From an uncultured Tolumonas sp. (GTDB lineage: Bacteria; Pseudomonadota; Gammaproteobacteria; Enterobacterales; Aeromonadaceae), in NCBI RefSeq assembly GCF_963676665.1, contig NZ_OY781368.1, forward strand, positions 88,065-152,064: DNA of 64,000 nucleotides, read 5' to 3'. The notes under the pieces were generated by a model, which saw only the letters and a list, made by a program, of their open reading frames with translations, was not told the DNA's origin and did not search any database. Made by a program: the position numbers and the translations under genes. Every line of letters begins with the position of its first letter. The first letter of the stretch is position 1. Of the stretch, positions 16,519 to 26,152 are shown in pieces.

Positions 16519-17808
16519 TTAACTGAATATACGGTGTGCCCAAGTCGTTAAACCTGAGGCCACACTCCCAAATAGATCACCAAATACAATTCTTGCGTCT
16601 GGGTAGGCGGCACGAATATACGCATCAACGATAGGCGAGCGCGCGGTACCACCGGTGACGTAGATAACATCCGGAGCAACCTGGGCTTGCTGTTCCACTT
16701 CCTTCATCAAACTGATGAATTTATTCAGCTCATTACTGATCGCAGTCTGTAATTGCTCGCGATTGATGTCAGTGTGTAAACCCGCTTCGAGATAAGCCAT
16801 ATCAACGGAAGTCACTGCGGTTGATGATAAGGCAATTTTTGCGGCTTCCGCACTCTGGCTGATGTGGTAACTGAGCATACTTTCATAGATATGCAGCAGG
16901 CGATCGAGCACAGTATCAGGGCGCGCGTCGCGTAACAGTTTATGAATTTCACGGCCATTTACAGCAGAGTAGAAAGTGGTTTGTGCATCGACGTTGTTAA
17001 TACACACCGCATTCCAGAAGATATTCGCTGGTGTAGGCAAACCGGTTTTCAGCAATTCATCTTTGCCAAACAACGGTGCTAATTGGCGGAACGCGAGTTT
17101 GATATCCAGATCGAGACCACCGATACGGTCGCCGGAATAACCTAAGATCGATTCATTGCGGTCGGTCAACTCACGATAGGCTGGGCCAACTTTGATCATG
17201 GAACAGTCAGTCGTACCACCGCCGATGTCGACAATCAGTGCGGTCAGGTTTTCATTTAGCGAACGTTCATAATCCAGTGCCGCAGCAATCGGTTCAAACT
17301 GAAATTCGATGCGTTTAAAACCGGCATCAGTGGCGGCGGAAGTCAGCACTTGTACCGCCTGCTGATTGCCTTGTTCACCTTGCGTACCATGAAATTTAAC
17401 CGGTTTACCGATCACGATCGATTCAATCGGTTGCGCCGTCTGTGCTTCGCCCAAACGTTTGATATTGCTCATCATCAAACGAACAATTTTTTCATAGGTC
17501 AGCAACTGCTGTGGTTTGAGGCGCGCACCTAAAAACGATTTAGGGGATTTTACGAAGAAACCATCTTCCGGTGATTCCAGAAATTTGGTGATCGCATCGT
17601 TACCGAAGATCTTTTCACCGTCACCGCTCATTGCGTGGGCCAGTGTTTGATCTTGTGGGCGCAATTGCATGAATTGTTGTGATTTACCGATATACACCGT
17701 CGAGGAGATAAAGCGGCTGCCATTATCCAGTGTTAGCAGTTTAGGCTGGTTGTCTTCCCAGATACCTAATGCTGAGTTTGATGTTCCAAAGTCCAGGCCA
17801 GCGTACAT
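16519..17808 (-). CDS. yegD: Hsp70-family protein, YegD-like
   Basis: This 429-residue actin-like ATPase has only the nucleotide-binding half of Hsp70: GLDFGTSNSALGIW (phosphate 1), VIGKPV, LIVDIGGGTTDCSMI (phosphate 2) and VIYVTGGTARSPIV (adenosine motif). There is no substrate-binding or lid domain like that of DnaK. This matches YegD (about 450 residues in E. coli), a chaperone-like protein of uncertain role. It appears monocistronic. Confidence 0.85.
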   Translation of the reverse strand: MYAGLDFGTSNSALGIWEDNQPKLLTLDNGSRFISSTVYIGKSQQFMQLRPQDQTLAHAMSGDGEKIFGNDAITKFLESPEDGFFVKSPKSFLGARLKPQQLLTYEKIVRLMMSNIKRLGEAQTAQPIESIVIGKPVKFHGTQGEQGNQQAVQVLTSAATDAGFKRIEFQFEPIAAALDYERSLNENLTALIVDIGGGTTDCSMIKVGPAYRELTDRNESILGYSGDRIGGLDLDIKLAFRQLAPLFGKDELLKTGLPTPANIFWNAVCINNVDAQTTFYSAVNGREIHKLLRDARPDTVLDRLLHIYESMLSYHISQSAEAAKIALSSTAVTSVDMAYLEAGLHTDINREQLQTAISNELNKFISLMKEVEQQAQVAPDVIYVTGGTARSPIVDAYIRAAYPDARIVFGDLFGSVASGLTTWAHRIFS

Positions 17809-17893
17809 AGCAGATCATCCTCGTTTATCGCGGCCGGCGAAATTACCACAACATCTCAGCTATCACCAGAAACAATCGCGTAATCGACAACGC

Positions 17894-18982
17894 TTAACCG
17901 GCGATAGATGATTCTGTGATGGTTTTGCGCGCAATGATTCGGGCAAGGGCTGGGCCAAGGAATATCACCAGAAACAGACGCACTGTCTGTAGTGCCATGA
18001 CAAATTCCAAATCAACGTTATGGCTACTAGCGGCAATGACGGCGATAGAATCCATACCACCGGGGCTGGTGGCGAGATAAGCAGTCAAAGGATCAAGGTG
18101 GAAGTGTTGAACTAACCACCATGCTAAGACACCACAAAAGCCAACCAATAAGACAATCGAGAAGACGATTTGTGGCAAAGCCCGTATGGCATGTTTCAAC
18201 ACTGAGCGAGTGAATCCAAGACCAATACGCCAGCCCATTACCGCATAAGCCATGCTGAGCAACCATTCAGGTAGGTCTATTTTCAATAAATGACCACTTT
18301 GTAATGCCATGCCTAGCAGCATTGGCACCAGCATAGCACCCGAAGGGATGCGGGCCAGACGCGCAATGACTATACCTGCCAAGGCCAGTAATACTGTTTC
18401 GGCAGTGGCCCATTGTAAGGGTGGAAACCAGATGATTGGAATTGCTGTTGCGGCCGAGGTATCCACCCAAAAGCGCGCAATAATAGAAGCTGCACTGGCT
18501 ACCACGATGACCCGTAGATATTGCATAAAGGCAACCAAGCGGGCGTCAGCACCAAATTCCTCTGCCATTAACACCATGGCGGCGGCTGCGCCGGGGGAGG
18601 AGCCCCAAATTGCGGTTGTACCGGGCAATACTTTTAATTTACTGATCACCCAGCCCATTAAACTGCTGGCTGCGATGGTTGATAACACGATAAACAGAAA
18701 TAAAGACCAGTGCTGCGCAAAGGTGGGAAGCATGCCTGAGGAGATCGACTGGGCAACCAGGCAGCCGATAATCGCTTGTGCGGCAACAAATAGATGTCGT
18801 GATATTTGTAATGAGCCGCCCTGTAAACTCCAGACAATGCCGGCGAGCATGGGGCCAAGCAACAACGCGCCCGGCATATTGATGAGCTCCATCACAAATG
18901 CAAAAAGCGCTGAAATTAGTATCAGACACAGCCATTGCAACATGAAATTCATCTTTTCAGGCTGGAATTTCCCCATTTTCAA
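17894..18982 (-). CDS. AbrB-family membrane protein
   Basis: This 362-residue protein has about ten hydrophobic helices and two internally related halves, each with a glycine-proline signature (MPGALLLGPMLAGIVW and IPSGAMLVPMLLGMALQ), the pattern of the AbrB (ammonia monooxygenase-like) permease family. WGSSPGAAAAMVLMAEEFG is also conserved. The substrate is unknown. The start is uncertain: ATGs at 18982, 18976 and 18952 are all in frame and none has a clear ribosome site. Confidence 0.82.
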   Translation of the reverse strand: MKMGKFQPEKMNFMLQWLCLILISALFAFVMELINMPGALLLGPMLAGIVWSLQGGSLQISRHLFVAAQAIIGCLVAQSISSGMLPTFAQHWSLFLFIVLSTIAASSLMGWVISKLKVLPGTTAIWGSSPGAAAAMVLMAEEFGADARLVAFMQYLRVIVVASAASIIARFWVDTSAATAIPIIWFPPLQWATAETVLLALAGIVIARLARIPSGAMLVPMLLGMALQSGHLLKIDLPEWLLSMAYAVMGWRIGLGFTRSVLKHAIRALPQIVFSIVLLVGFCGVLAWWLVQHFHLDPLTAYLATSPGGMDSIAVIAASSHNVDLEFVMALQTVRLFLVIFLGPALARIIARKTITESSIAG

Positions 18983-19091
18983 TGTTCTTCCACAACAAAA
19001 TTTCTCACTGCAGATAATACGCCTCTGACGTTTTCTGACAGCGATTTTTTATGAATTTAATTCATTTGAAATTATGAATGAAAGCCTGACT

Positions 19092-19132
19092 GAACAAATC
19101 TAAATAATAATAGTTATCATTTAGATTTGTTC
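19092..19132. promoter_or_regulatory. 14-bp perfect inverted repeat with Fur-like core before tonB
   Basis: GAACAAATCTAAAT (19092-19105) is repeated perfectly in inverse at 19119-19132, with an AT-rich 13-nt centre. The central 19 bases (19103-19121) match about 12 of 19 positions of the Fur consensus. It lies 47 bp before the chosen tonB start in the divergent abrB-tonB gap. Iron regulation of tonB-exbBD is expected, but the long repeat goes beyond a normal Fur box. Confidence 0.5.
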
Positions 19133-19178
19133 GGTGTATGATAATCCTATTGTTTTTATTCGATTCGATGCAATAGCG

Positions 19179-19883
19179 ATGATTTCTGACGCTGTTTTCT
19201 ATTCACAAAATCGCTCTGGGTTACCGGTGTTCGGCGGGGTTGTTCTTCTGCATGTGCTTGCTCTGGCGGGCATGCTGAATTATCAATCAGCGGCAATCAA
19301 GCCGGAAATGGCACCTGCTACACCATTAACGGTGCGCTGGGTGACTCCGGTAGAAGAGCCAAAAGCGGATCCCGTTATTGAACCTCAGCCTGTGGTGGAA
19401 CCGGAACCGCTGCCATTGCCGCCACCGGAAGTGAAAAAACCTTCGCCGGTGAAAGTGAAACCTAAGCCACTTAAAAAAACGAAGCCGGTAGTGAAGCCGG
19501 TTAAGCCAGAGATCAAACCGAAAACTGAGCCGCCAGTTTCTGCGCCGGTGCAACAACTGAAGCCAGCCCCAGCCAAAGCGGAAATCGCACCAGCGCCGGT
19601 TGAAGCGCCAAAATTTAATGCCGCTTATTTATCGAATCCGGCACCGGTTTATCCGCGTCGCTCCCGAATGCTGGACGAGGAAGGGATAGTAAAACTGCAG
19701 GTGCATGTTTCCGCAGAAGGCAATGCATTGGGTGTGCAACTGTTTAAAAGTAGTGGTTTTTCCCGTTTGGATGATGCGGCATTAAATGCTGTAAAAAGCT
19801 GGCGTTTTGTGCCGGCAAAACGGGGCGACCAATCCATCGAAGGCTGGGTGATTGTGCCCGTTTCGTTCAAATTAAGGAGCTGA
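19179..19883 (+). CDS. tonB: TonB energy transducer
   Basis: This 234-residue protein has one N-terminal membrane anchor (GLPVFGGVVLLHVLALAGML), a periplasmic spacer rich in Pro, Glu and Lys (about 65-140) and a C-terminal TonB domain (YPRRSRMLDEEGIVKLQVHV, then AVKSWRFVPA). It carries proton-motive energy from ExbBD to outer-membrane siderophore or haem receptors. The start is uncertain: an ATG at 19134 would add 15 residues. I chose 19179 because the added segment is atypical. It is the first gene of an operon with exbB, exbD and three membrane genes. Confidence 0.9.
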   Translation: MISDAVFYSQNRSGLPVFGGVVLLHVLALAGMLNYQSAAIKPEMAPATPLTVRWVTPVEEPKADPVIEPQPVVEPEPLPLPPPEVKKPSPVKVKPKPLKKTKPVVKPVKPEIKPKTEPPVSAPVQQLKPAPAKAEIAPAPVEAPKFNAAYLSNPAPVYPRRSRMLDEEGIVKLQVHVSAEGNALGVQLFKSSGFSRLDDAALNAVKSWRFVPAKRGDQSIEGWVIVPVSFKLRS

Positions 19884-19889
19884 TAAAAG

Positions 19890-20648
19890 ATGGAAACACA
19901 GCAAGAAGTAACACAAATGGGGTTAACCCATGTATTAACCCAAACGACAGGTATGGGTTTAATTCCGATTGTTTTGCTGCTTCTTATGTCAATCGCCACT
20001 TGGTATTGGATTGTTTTAAAGGTTTATCAAAGTTGGACATTACGCCGGAATAGTAAAGTCTTTCTTGACGCTTTCTGGGCTAATCGCAATTTGAAGCAGG
20101 TCGAAGAACAGGTCTTAAAACAAGTTAAGCCGGAGCCTTGTGCTGAACTGATGATTAGTGGTTTGCAAGCTGCGCGTCAGTTACAAAACCTGGAGCAGGG
20201 TTTGTTTGAAATGGGCTCACGAGAAGAGTTTGTGTTACGTGCGCTGCGCCGTTCAGTGACCCGTAGCACGTTGCGTTTGGAGGCTGGATTAACCTTGTTA
20301 GCTTCTGTGGGATCTGCTGCGCCATTCGTTGGTTTATTTGGCACGGTGTGGGGCATTTATCACGCCTTGTTGGGGATCAGCGTTTCTGGTCAGAGCACCT
20401 TAGATAAAGTCGCTGGCCCTGTCGGTGAAGCATTGATCATGACTGCATTTGGTCTGGCGGTTGCCTTACCGGCGGTGCTGGCATACAACGCTTTTGTGCG
20501 TGTAAACCGGGTTTATCTGGCAGAGCTCGATGGTTTTGCGCATGACGTATTTGCTTTGCTGACTACGGGGCACGCGAAAGCTGCAGCACAGCCACAAGCT
20601 AAAATGCCCCGCTCTGCCGTGACTGAATTGCAAGCAGGAGAAGCGTAA
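19890..20648 (+). CDS. exbB: Biopolymer transport protein ExbB
   Basis: This 252-residue MotA/TolQ/ExbB-family protein has three membrane helices, the last two in the conserved block GLTLLASVGSAAPFVGLFGT and AGPVGEALIMTAFGLAVALPAV. It forms the proton channel with ExbD that energises TonB. It lies 6 bp after tonB, and its TAA overlaps the exbD ATG by one base. Confidence 0.92.
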   Translation: METQQEVTQMGLTHVLTQTTGMGLIPIVLLLLMSIATWYWIVLKVYQSWTLRRNSKVFLDAFWANRNLKQVEEQVLKQVKPEPCAELMISGLQAARQLQNLEQGLFEMGSREEFVLRALRRSVTRSTLRLEAGLTLLASVGSAAPFVGLFGTVWGIYHALLGISVSGQSTLDKVAGPVGEALIMTAFGLAVALPAVLAYNAFVRVNRVYLAELDGFAHDVFALLTTGHAKAAAQPQAKMPRSAVTELQAGEA

Positions 20649-21067
20649 TGGCGTTTGGCAAATTATCTGACGATGGCGGTGGGCAACCACAAAGTGAGAT
20701 CAACATGATCCCGCTGATCGACGTTATGCTAGTGCTTCTGATCGTATTTATGATCACTGCCCCGTTACTCAGTAATGCCGTAAAGGTCGATTTACCGCAA
20801 GCGAGCAGTTCACCGGAAGATATCAAAAATAATGATATTAAACTGGCGTTGAAAGCCAGCGGCGAATTGTTCTGGGGTGGCGAGGCGATTAGTCGGGCAG
20901 CGTTGGAACTACGTCTGCAGAATGCGGCCAAGCAGCAACCCGTACCAGAATTGCATATTCACGCTGATCGCAATCTGGATTATGGCAAGGTGGCCGACAT
21001 CATGGCGCTCTCTTCTCGTTCCGGGGTGAGCAAGATTGCGTTTGTCAGTGAACCAACAGGAGAGTAA
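20648..21067 (+). CDS. exbD: Biopolymer transport protein ExbD
   Basis: This 139-residue protein has one N-terminal helix that holds the channel aspartate (INMIPLIDVMLVLLIVFMIT, Asp near residue 25) and a periplasmic domain with LHIHADRNLDYGKVADIM. It is the partner of ExbB. It starts within the exbB stop codon (TAATG), so the two are translationally coupled. Confidence 0.93.
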   Translation: MAFGKLSDDGGGQPQSEINMIPLIDVMLVLLIVFMITAPLLSNAVKVDLPQASSSPEDIKNNDIKLALKASGELFWGGEAISRAALELRLQNAAKQQPVPELHIHADRNLDYGKVADIMALSSRSGVSKIAFVSEPTGE

Positions 21068-21069
21068 CC

Positions 21070-21330
21070 ATGGTGATATTCAGTTTGGTTTGTGCTGCTA
21101 TCGTTGTCACTTGTCTTTATGCCTTGAAGCACAAGTTACTGACCTGGCCGCTTCAGAAACAGGCTGCCAAATCAACTGCCCGCATGGCATTTGGTCTGGC
21201 GTTACTGGTTTGCATTTTCCGTTTTGGTTTTTGGGCCGGTGTTTTTTCTCTGACCGCCATGCTCATGTTGGCGGCCATTGTGATTCCGTTTTTGTTTACA
21301 CACCTGATGGATAAACCGGGGTTGCGCTGA
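21070..21330 (+). CDS. Small inner-membrane protein of the TonB operon
   Basis: This 86-residue protein has about three hydrophobic helices. I associate it with the DUF3325-type proteins often found with PepSY proteins in iron-uptake operons, from memory and not certain. It starts 3 bp after exbD and its TGA overlaps the next ATG, so expression is coupled. It may act with the PepSY protein at the inner membrane. Confidence 0.6.
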   Translation: MVIFSLVCAAIVVTCLYALKHKLLTWPLQKQAAKSTARMAFGLALLVCIFRFGFWAGVFSLTAMLMLAAIVIPFLFTHLMDKPGLR

Positions 21331-21590
21331 TGTGGCCTCGCTTATTATCAGGTGTGATGCTGGGGTTTCCACTATCCGCTGTGTTGTGTGGGTTGTTGGC
21401 CTATATTCCACTGGGTAACTGGCAATCACTTTGGGTGCCGGCATTGCTGCTGTTTTTCCCATGCTGGATTGTTCTGACGGGCTGGGCTTTGGCGCAACGA
21501 CCTAAAAAAACATTAATCTGGCTGGGTTCAGCCAATGCAATCTTGATTCCGCTATTTCTTTCATTGAAACATTTTCATCTGGTTGGTTAA
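21330..21590 (+). CDS. Small inner-membrane protein, DUF3649-like
   Basis: This 86-residue protein has two to three hydrophobic helices (SGVMLGFPLSAVLCGLLAY, WVPALLLFFPCWIVLTGWAL). It resembles the DUF3649 'iron uptake' small proteins that neighbour PepSY membrane proteins; this is recalled, not searched. It overlaps the preceding gene by one base (TGATG) and is followed after 2 bp by the PepSY gene. Confidence 0.6.
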   Translation: MWPRLLSGVMLGFPLSAVLCGLLAYIPLGNWQSLWVPALLLFFPCWIVLTGWALAQRPKKTLIWLGSANAILIPLFLSLKHFHLVG

Positions 21591-21592
21591 TC

Positions 21593-23137
21593 ATGGCGAT
21601 GCCATCTTCTGATATCTCTGTTTTTCGTCGTTTACATACTTGGGTTGGTCTGATTGCTGGCATGGTGTTGTTTGTTGCATTTTATGCTGGTGTGATCACC
21701 TTGTTTCGAGGGGAGGTTACTCAATGGCAGCAACCAGAATTAAGAGCTCAGGCAACGGCGTCACCGGCAGAATATCAAGTATGGCTGGATCGTTTTATCG
21801 CGTTACATCCACAAGCCCGTGATGAGTTTTGGATGATCTTGCCGGGGGAATATGAAGCACAATTGCGTTTTATGTGGATGGAAGCTGGTAAACATGGCCG
21901 GCAGATGGTCACACAATCAGAATTGCAATCAGGGGAGGATGAAAAGCAGGAAACGAGTGAACTGGCGCATTTAATCAATGAAGTGCATTTCTCTCTGGCC
22001 ATTCCCGGTATGACGGGCCGAACATTTTTAGGTGTGATCAGTCTGCTCTACGGGTTAGCACTCGTGACCGGTATTGTGATTCACTTACCGCGCTTGACGA
22101 AAGATTTCTGGTTATTACGCAAACAACAAGGCGAGCGCCGGCATTGGCTTGATCTGCATAATTTGATTGGTGTGATCAGTCTGCCTTTTCATCTGATATT
22201 TGCCTGGACCGGCGCAATCTGGGGATTATCAGCACTGCTGTATGCTCTGTTTAACAGTGCTATTTTTGACCAGCAACTTTATGCCGCCACCGGGCAAACC
22301 TTTATGCCAATGAGCAATGTGCAGCGAACGGGTGTCGTGCAAGCAGCGCTTCCGGCGGACCTTTTGCTGCGGAAATTGCCGAATACAGCGGAATTCACAC
22401 CCAAATGGCTGCACTACAAAAATTATGGTGATAGCTCGGCGCAAGTTGAAATTGTCGCGCAACAGGAAAAGCAATTAAGCCAAAGTAAACTGGTGGTGTT
22501 GAACGCAACTACGGGTCAGTTAGTACAAGATCAGACTGGTGATAACGAATCGTTAAACCACGGCATGATGATGGGGCTTTATTCCCTGCATTTTGGCGAC
22601 TTTGGTGGCATAGCTATTCGACTGCTTTATGCTGTATTGGGCATTGGCGGCTGTTTTCTGTTTTATTCCGGCAATCAGCTTTGGATTAACTCTCAGCTGA
22701 AAAATCGGCAACTTAAAATCCAACGACAAGGCATAGCCATGGCAAAATTGACCAATGGTTTCTGCATTGGTTGTTGTATTGCTATCTCGTCGTTATTTGT
22801 CTTTTCCGCCTTAATGGCGGAGCATCCGAATATCGCCATGTTACAGACCAAAGCCTTTCTTATCGTGTGGGGCATAACGATGCTTTACAGTTTTCTTCGC
22901 CCGATTGCGCAAGGGCGCAGCGAGCTACTCTATGGCTGTGCGGGTATCACCTTTTTGATCCCGCTGGTAGATTTATGGGTTAACCATAATCAGTTGTTTG
23001 CCGGGTTTATCACTTTAAAAACAGCATTTCTTTGGGTGGATCTGGCTGCGCTGCTTTATGCTTTGGTGTTTTGGCGGCTGGCGCAACGTGCGACTCGTTA
23101 TGTTATGGATTTTTCAGGTAATATAGCCCGATGCTGA
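21593..23137 (+). CDS. PepSY-associated membrane protein (PiuB/FegB-like)
   Basis: This 514-residue PepSY-associated TM-helix protein has an N-terminal helix (RLHTWVGLIAGMVLFVAFYAG), a large periplasmic loop, further helices with HDLHNLIGV-type histidines (here WLDLHNLIGVISLPFHLIF), and HGMMMGLYSLHFGDFGG. Such proteins are thought to reduce or strip ferric siderophores or pass iron or haem at the inner membrane. The operon with tonB-exbBD supports an iron role. No outer-membrane receptor is in the window. Confidence 0.82.
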   Translation: MAMPSSDISVFRRLHTWVGLIAGMVLFVAFYAGVITLFRGEVTQWQQPELRAQATASPAEYQVWLDRFIALHPQARDEFWMILPGEYEAQLRFMWMEAGKHGRQMVTQSELQSGEDEKQETSELAHLINEVHFSLAIPGMTGRTFLGVISLLYGLALVTGIVIHLPRLTKDFWLLRKQQGERRHWLDLHNLIGVISLPFHLIFAWTGAIWGLSALLYALFNSAIFDQQLYAATGQTFMPMSNVQRTGVVQAALPADLLLRKLPNTAEFTPKWLHYKNYGDSSAQVEIVAQQEKQLSQSKLVVLNATTGQLVQDQTGDNESLNHGMMMGLYSLHFGDFGGIAIRLLYAVLGIGGCFLFYSGNQLWINSQLKNRQLKIQRQGIAMAKLTNGFCIGCCIAISSLFVFSALMAEHPNIAMLQTKAFLIVWGITMLYSFLRPIAQGRSELLYGCAGITFLIPLVDLWVNHNQLFAGFITLKTAFLWVDLAALLYALVFWRLAQRATRYVMDFSGNIARC

Positions 23138-23167
23138 CATCATTGATGTTAAGACCGGGAGTCGTGA

Positions 23168-24199
23168 GTGAGCGAACCAATCAACCGTAAACGTTCTTAT
23201 GCCACCATTCGGGATGTTGCTGCCAAAGCACAGGCAGGAAAAACCAGTATTTCGCGTTATCTGAATGGCGAATTTCATCTGTTATCGGATGATCTGCGGC
23301 AGCGGATTGAAAGTGCAATACAAGAGCTCGAATACCGCCCTAATCAAATGGCGCGCAGCCTGAAATATGGCCGCACGCGGCTGATAGGCCTGATCATCGC
23401 CGATATCAGTAATCCGTTTTCGGTCGAAGTTTTAAAAGGTGTTGAGTCTGAGTCGATCAAACAGGGTTTCATGACGGTGGTCTGTAATGCCCGCAACAGT
23501 ATTGAGCTGGAATGTGAATTCCTGAATTTGCTGAATGGTTATCGGGTCGATGGCCTGATCATCAATTCCGCAGGTATCAATGCGGATTTTCTGCAGGCGC
23601 TGAAAGCGACCACGCTGCCTTTCGTTTTACTCGATCGAAAAATCGACGATTTCCCCTGTGACATGGTGGGGCTGGATAACCCGCAAGCCGCGCGATTAGC
23701 CACCAATCACCTGATTGAGCAAGGCTTTGAGGCGTTGTTATTCCTGACGGAACCGGTTCGTTATATCAGTGCGCGGCAAGAGCGCCTGCAGACATTTCAT
23801 CAAATGTTGGAACAACATCCGCATATCAAAGGAGAAGGCCATGAAGTGGTATTGCCGGCGCCCGATGAAATTGAACGTTTGATTGCGGAGTTCTGCGCAA
23901 ATCACCGCGGTATGCGTAAAGCCGTGATCGCGGCCAATGGTGTACTGACCTTACAAGTAGCCCAGGCACTCAGTCGTTTAGGGCTGAACTGGGGTTCCGA
24001 TATCGGCTTTTTAAGTTTCGATAATCTGGAATGGGCCGCCTTGGCCGGTAAAGGCATCACCTCAGTTTCGCAACCAACATCGGAAATGGGGCGAAAAGCA
24101 GTGACGTGTCTGTTAGATAAACTCGATAAGCCGGATCATCCGCCAGCACAATATCTGTTTAATGGTGAGCTGATTATTCGCGGTTCGACGACGCTATAG
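23168..24199 (+). CDS. LacI-family transcriptional repressor (KdgR/PtxS-like)
   Basis: This 343-residue protein has an N-terminal LacI HTH (YATIRDVAAKAQAGKTSISRYLNG), the hinge region (RPNQMARSLKYGRTRLIGLIIADISNPF) and a sugar-binding domain. The TSISRYLNG recognition helix and overall style resemble regulators of ketogluconate or ketodeoxygluconate use. A kgu-edd-eda operon with LacI-type palindromes lies 11-17 kb away, so a link is possible but unproven. The start is a GTG 30 bp after the PepSY gene with weak GGGA upstream. It may be read through from the iron operon. Confidence 0.8.
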   Translation: MSEPINRKRSYATIRDVAAKAQAGKTSISRYLNGEFHLLSDDLRQRIESAIQELEYRPNQMARSLKYGRTRLIGLIIADISNPFSVEVLKGVESESIKQGFMTVVCNARNSIELECEFLNLLNGYRVDGLIINSAGINADFLQALKATTLPFVLLDRKIDDFPCDMVGLDNPQAARLATNHLIEQGFEALLFLTEPVRYISARQERLQTFHQMLEQHPHIKGEGHEVVLPAPDEIERLIAEFCANHRGMRKAVIAANGVLTLQVAQALSRLGLNWGSDIGFLSFDNLEWAALAGKGITSVSQPTSEMGRKAVTCLLDKLDKPDHPPAQYLFNGELIIRGSTTL

Positions 24200-24212
24200 G
24201 TTGGCTTTAAAT

Positions 24213-24237
24213 ATCTCCGGCCAATGCAGCCGGAGAT
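24213..24237. terminator. Hairpin between LacI gene and pfl-like gene
   Basis: A perfect 9-bp stem (ATCTCCGGC / GCCGGAGAT) with a 7-nt loop lies between the two convergent genes. T-runs are weak on both sides. Confidence 0.6.
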
Positions 24238-26152
24238 CAAGCGTCCTAATCAGGTATTAAATTGAATTTGTAAATGTTCGGGTAATAACGTCCTGCTGTT
24301 GTTCACGAGTCAGTGAATTGAAGCGAACGGCATAACCAGACACTCGGATGGTCAGCTGAGGATATTTCTCAGGATGATCAACCGCATCCAACAACATCTC
24401 TCTGTTCAGCACGTTGACGTTAAGATGCTGCCCACCTTCAATGCTCTCTTCATGATGGAAATATCCATCCATTAATGCAGCAAGGTTTGTTTTCTGGGCA
24501 TGAACTTCTTTGCCAAGGGCATTAGGCACGATGGAGAACGTGTACGAAATACCATCTTTAGCATAAGCAAACGGCAGTTTCGCCACCGAGGATAAAGAAG
24601 CCACGGCTCCCTTTGTATCACGGCCATGCACTGGGTTTGCGCCTGGGCCAAACGGGGCACCGGCACGACGTCCATCCGGTGTATTACCGGTTTTCTTGCC
24701 ATATACAACATTCGATGTAATCGTCAAAACCGATTGAGTCGGCACCGCTTTACGATAGGTCGTTAGTTTTTGAATTTTCTGCATAAATTTAGACACTAAA
24801 TCGCAGGCAATATCATCAACCCGAGGATCATTATTCCCAAATTGAGGGTATTCACCTTCTACCTGAAAATCGACAATAAGATCATTTTCATCACGAATCG
24901 GTTTAACCTTCGCAAATTTAATGGCAGATAATGAATCCGCGACCACCGATAAACCGGCGATACCGCAGGCCATGGTTCGATAGACATCCCGGTCCATCAA
25001 CGCCATCAGTGATGCTTCATAACTGTATCGATCATGCGAGTAGTGAATAATATTTAAGGCAGTTATATATTGCTTCGCAAGCCAATCCATCAACATGTCA
25101 AAACGCGGCATGACATCATCAAAACTTAAATATTCCGATGTTACTTTAGGAATATCGGGGCCGATTTGTACTTTCAATTTCTCATCAAATCCGCCGTTGA
25201 TGGCATACAACAACCCTTTAGCTAAATTAGCTCTGGCACCAAAAAACTGCATGTGTTTACCGACAATTTGTGGGCTCACACAGCAGGCAATTGCATAGTC
25301 ATCATTATTAAAATCGGAACGCATCAAATCGTCATTTTCATATTGGATTGACGAGGTATCGATGGAGACTTTGGCGGCAAATAATTTGAATGGTGTTGGT
25401 AGTTGCTCGGACCAGAGAATGGTTAAATTAGGTTCTGGTGCCGCGCCCATATTGTAAAGTGATTGCAAATAACGGAAGGTTGTCTTCGTTACTAACGTGC
25501 GACCATCGGTGCCCATTCCTGCCATTGACTCTGTCGCCCAAATAGGGTCGCCAGAAAACAGTGAATCGTATTCAGGGGTTCTCAGGAAACGCACCATACG
25601 TAGTTTCATGATGAAATGATCGACCAGTTCCTGTGCTTGCGCCTCAGTGATCACGCCATTTTTCAAATCACGATCGATGTATACATCAAGGAAGGTCGAT
25701 GTGCGACCTAAGGACATTGCTGCGCCATTTTGTGATTTTACGGCGGCAAGATAACCAAAATAGGTGAACTGAATGGCTTGTTGAGCATTGACCGCGGGTG
25801 ATGACATATCAACACCATAAACTAAACCCATACGACGAATATCTTCTAACGCATGAATTTGGTCCGCCAACTCTTCGCGTAATCTCAGCGTCTCTTCGAC
25901 ATGTTCGCCTGCTTCTAATTCAGCTTGGGTCGAATTATATTGATCTTTCTTATCTTTGATCAGTATATCAATGCCATAGAGTGCTATTCGGCGATAGTCA
26001 CCGATGATCCGTCCACGTCCATATGCGTCGGGTAATCCGGTGATAATGCCTGATTTACGGCAGGCTATAATTTCGGGGGTATATAATTCAAAGCAAGCTT
26101 GATTGTGGGTTTTGCGGTATTCGGTAAATGTTTTTTCTACATTAGGATCTAG

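Noticed and set aside
19326..19576. Minus-strand frames with strongly biased composition
   Set aside because: They are the complement of the Pro/Lys-rich spacer of tonB and have no ribosome site or family match.
23145..23166. Possible LacI operator just before the LacI gene (ACCGG core)
   Set aside because: The stretch is not palindromic and lies at the ribosome site.
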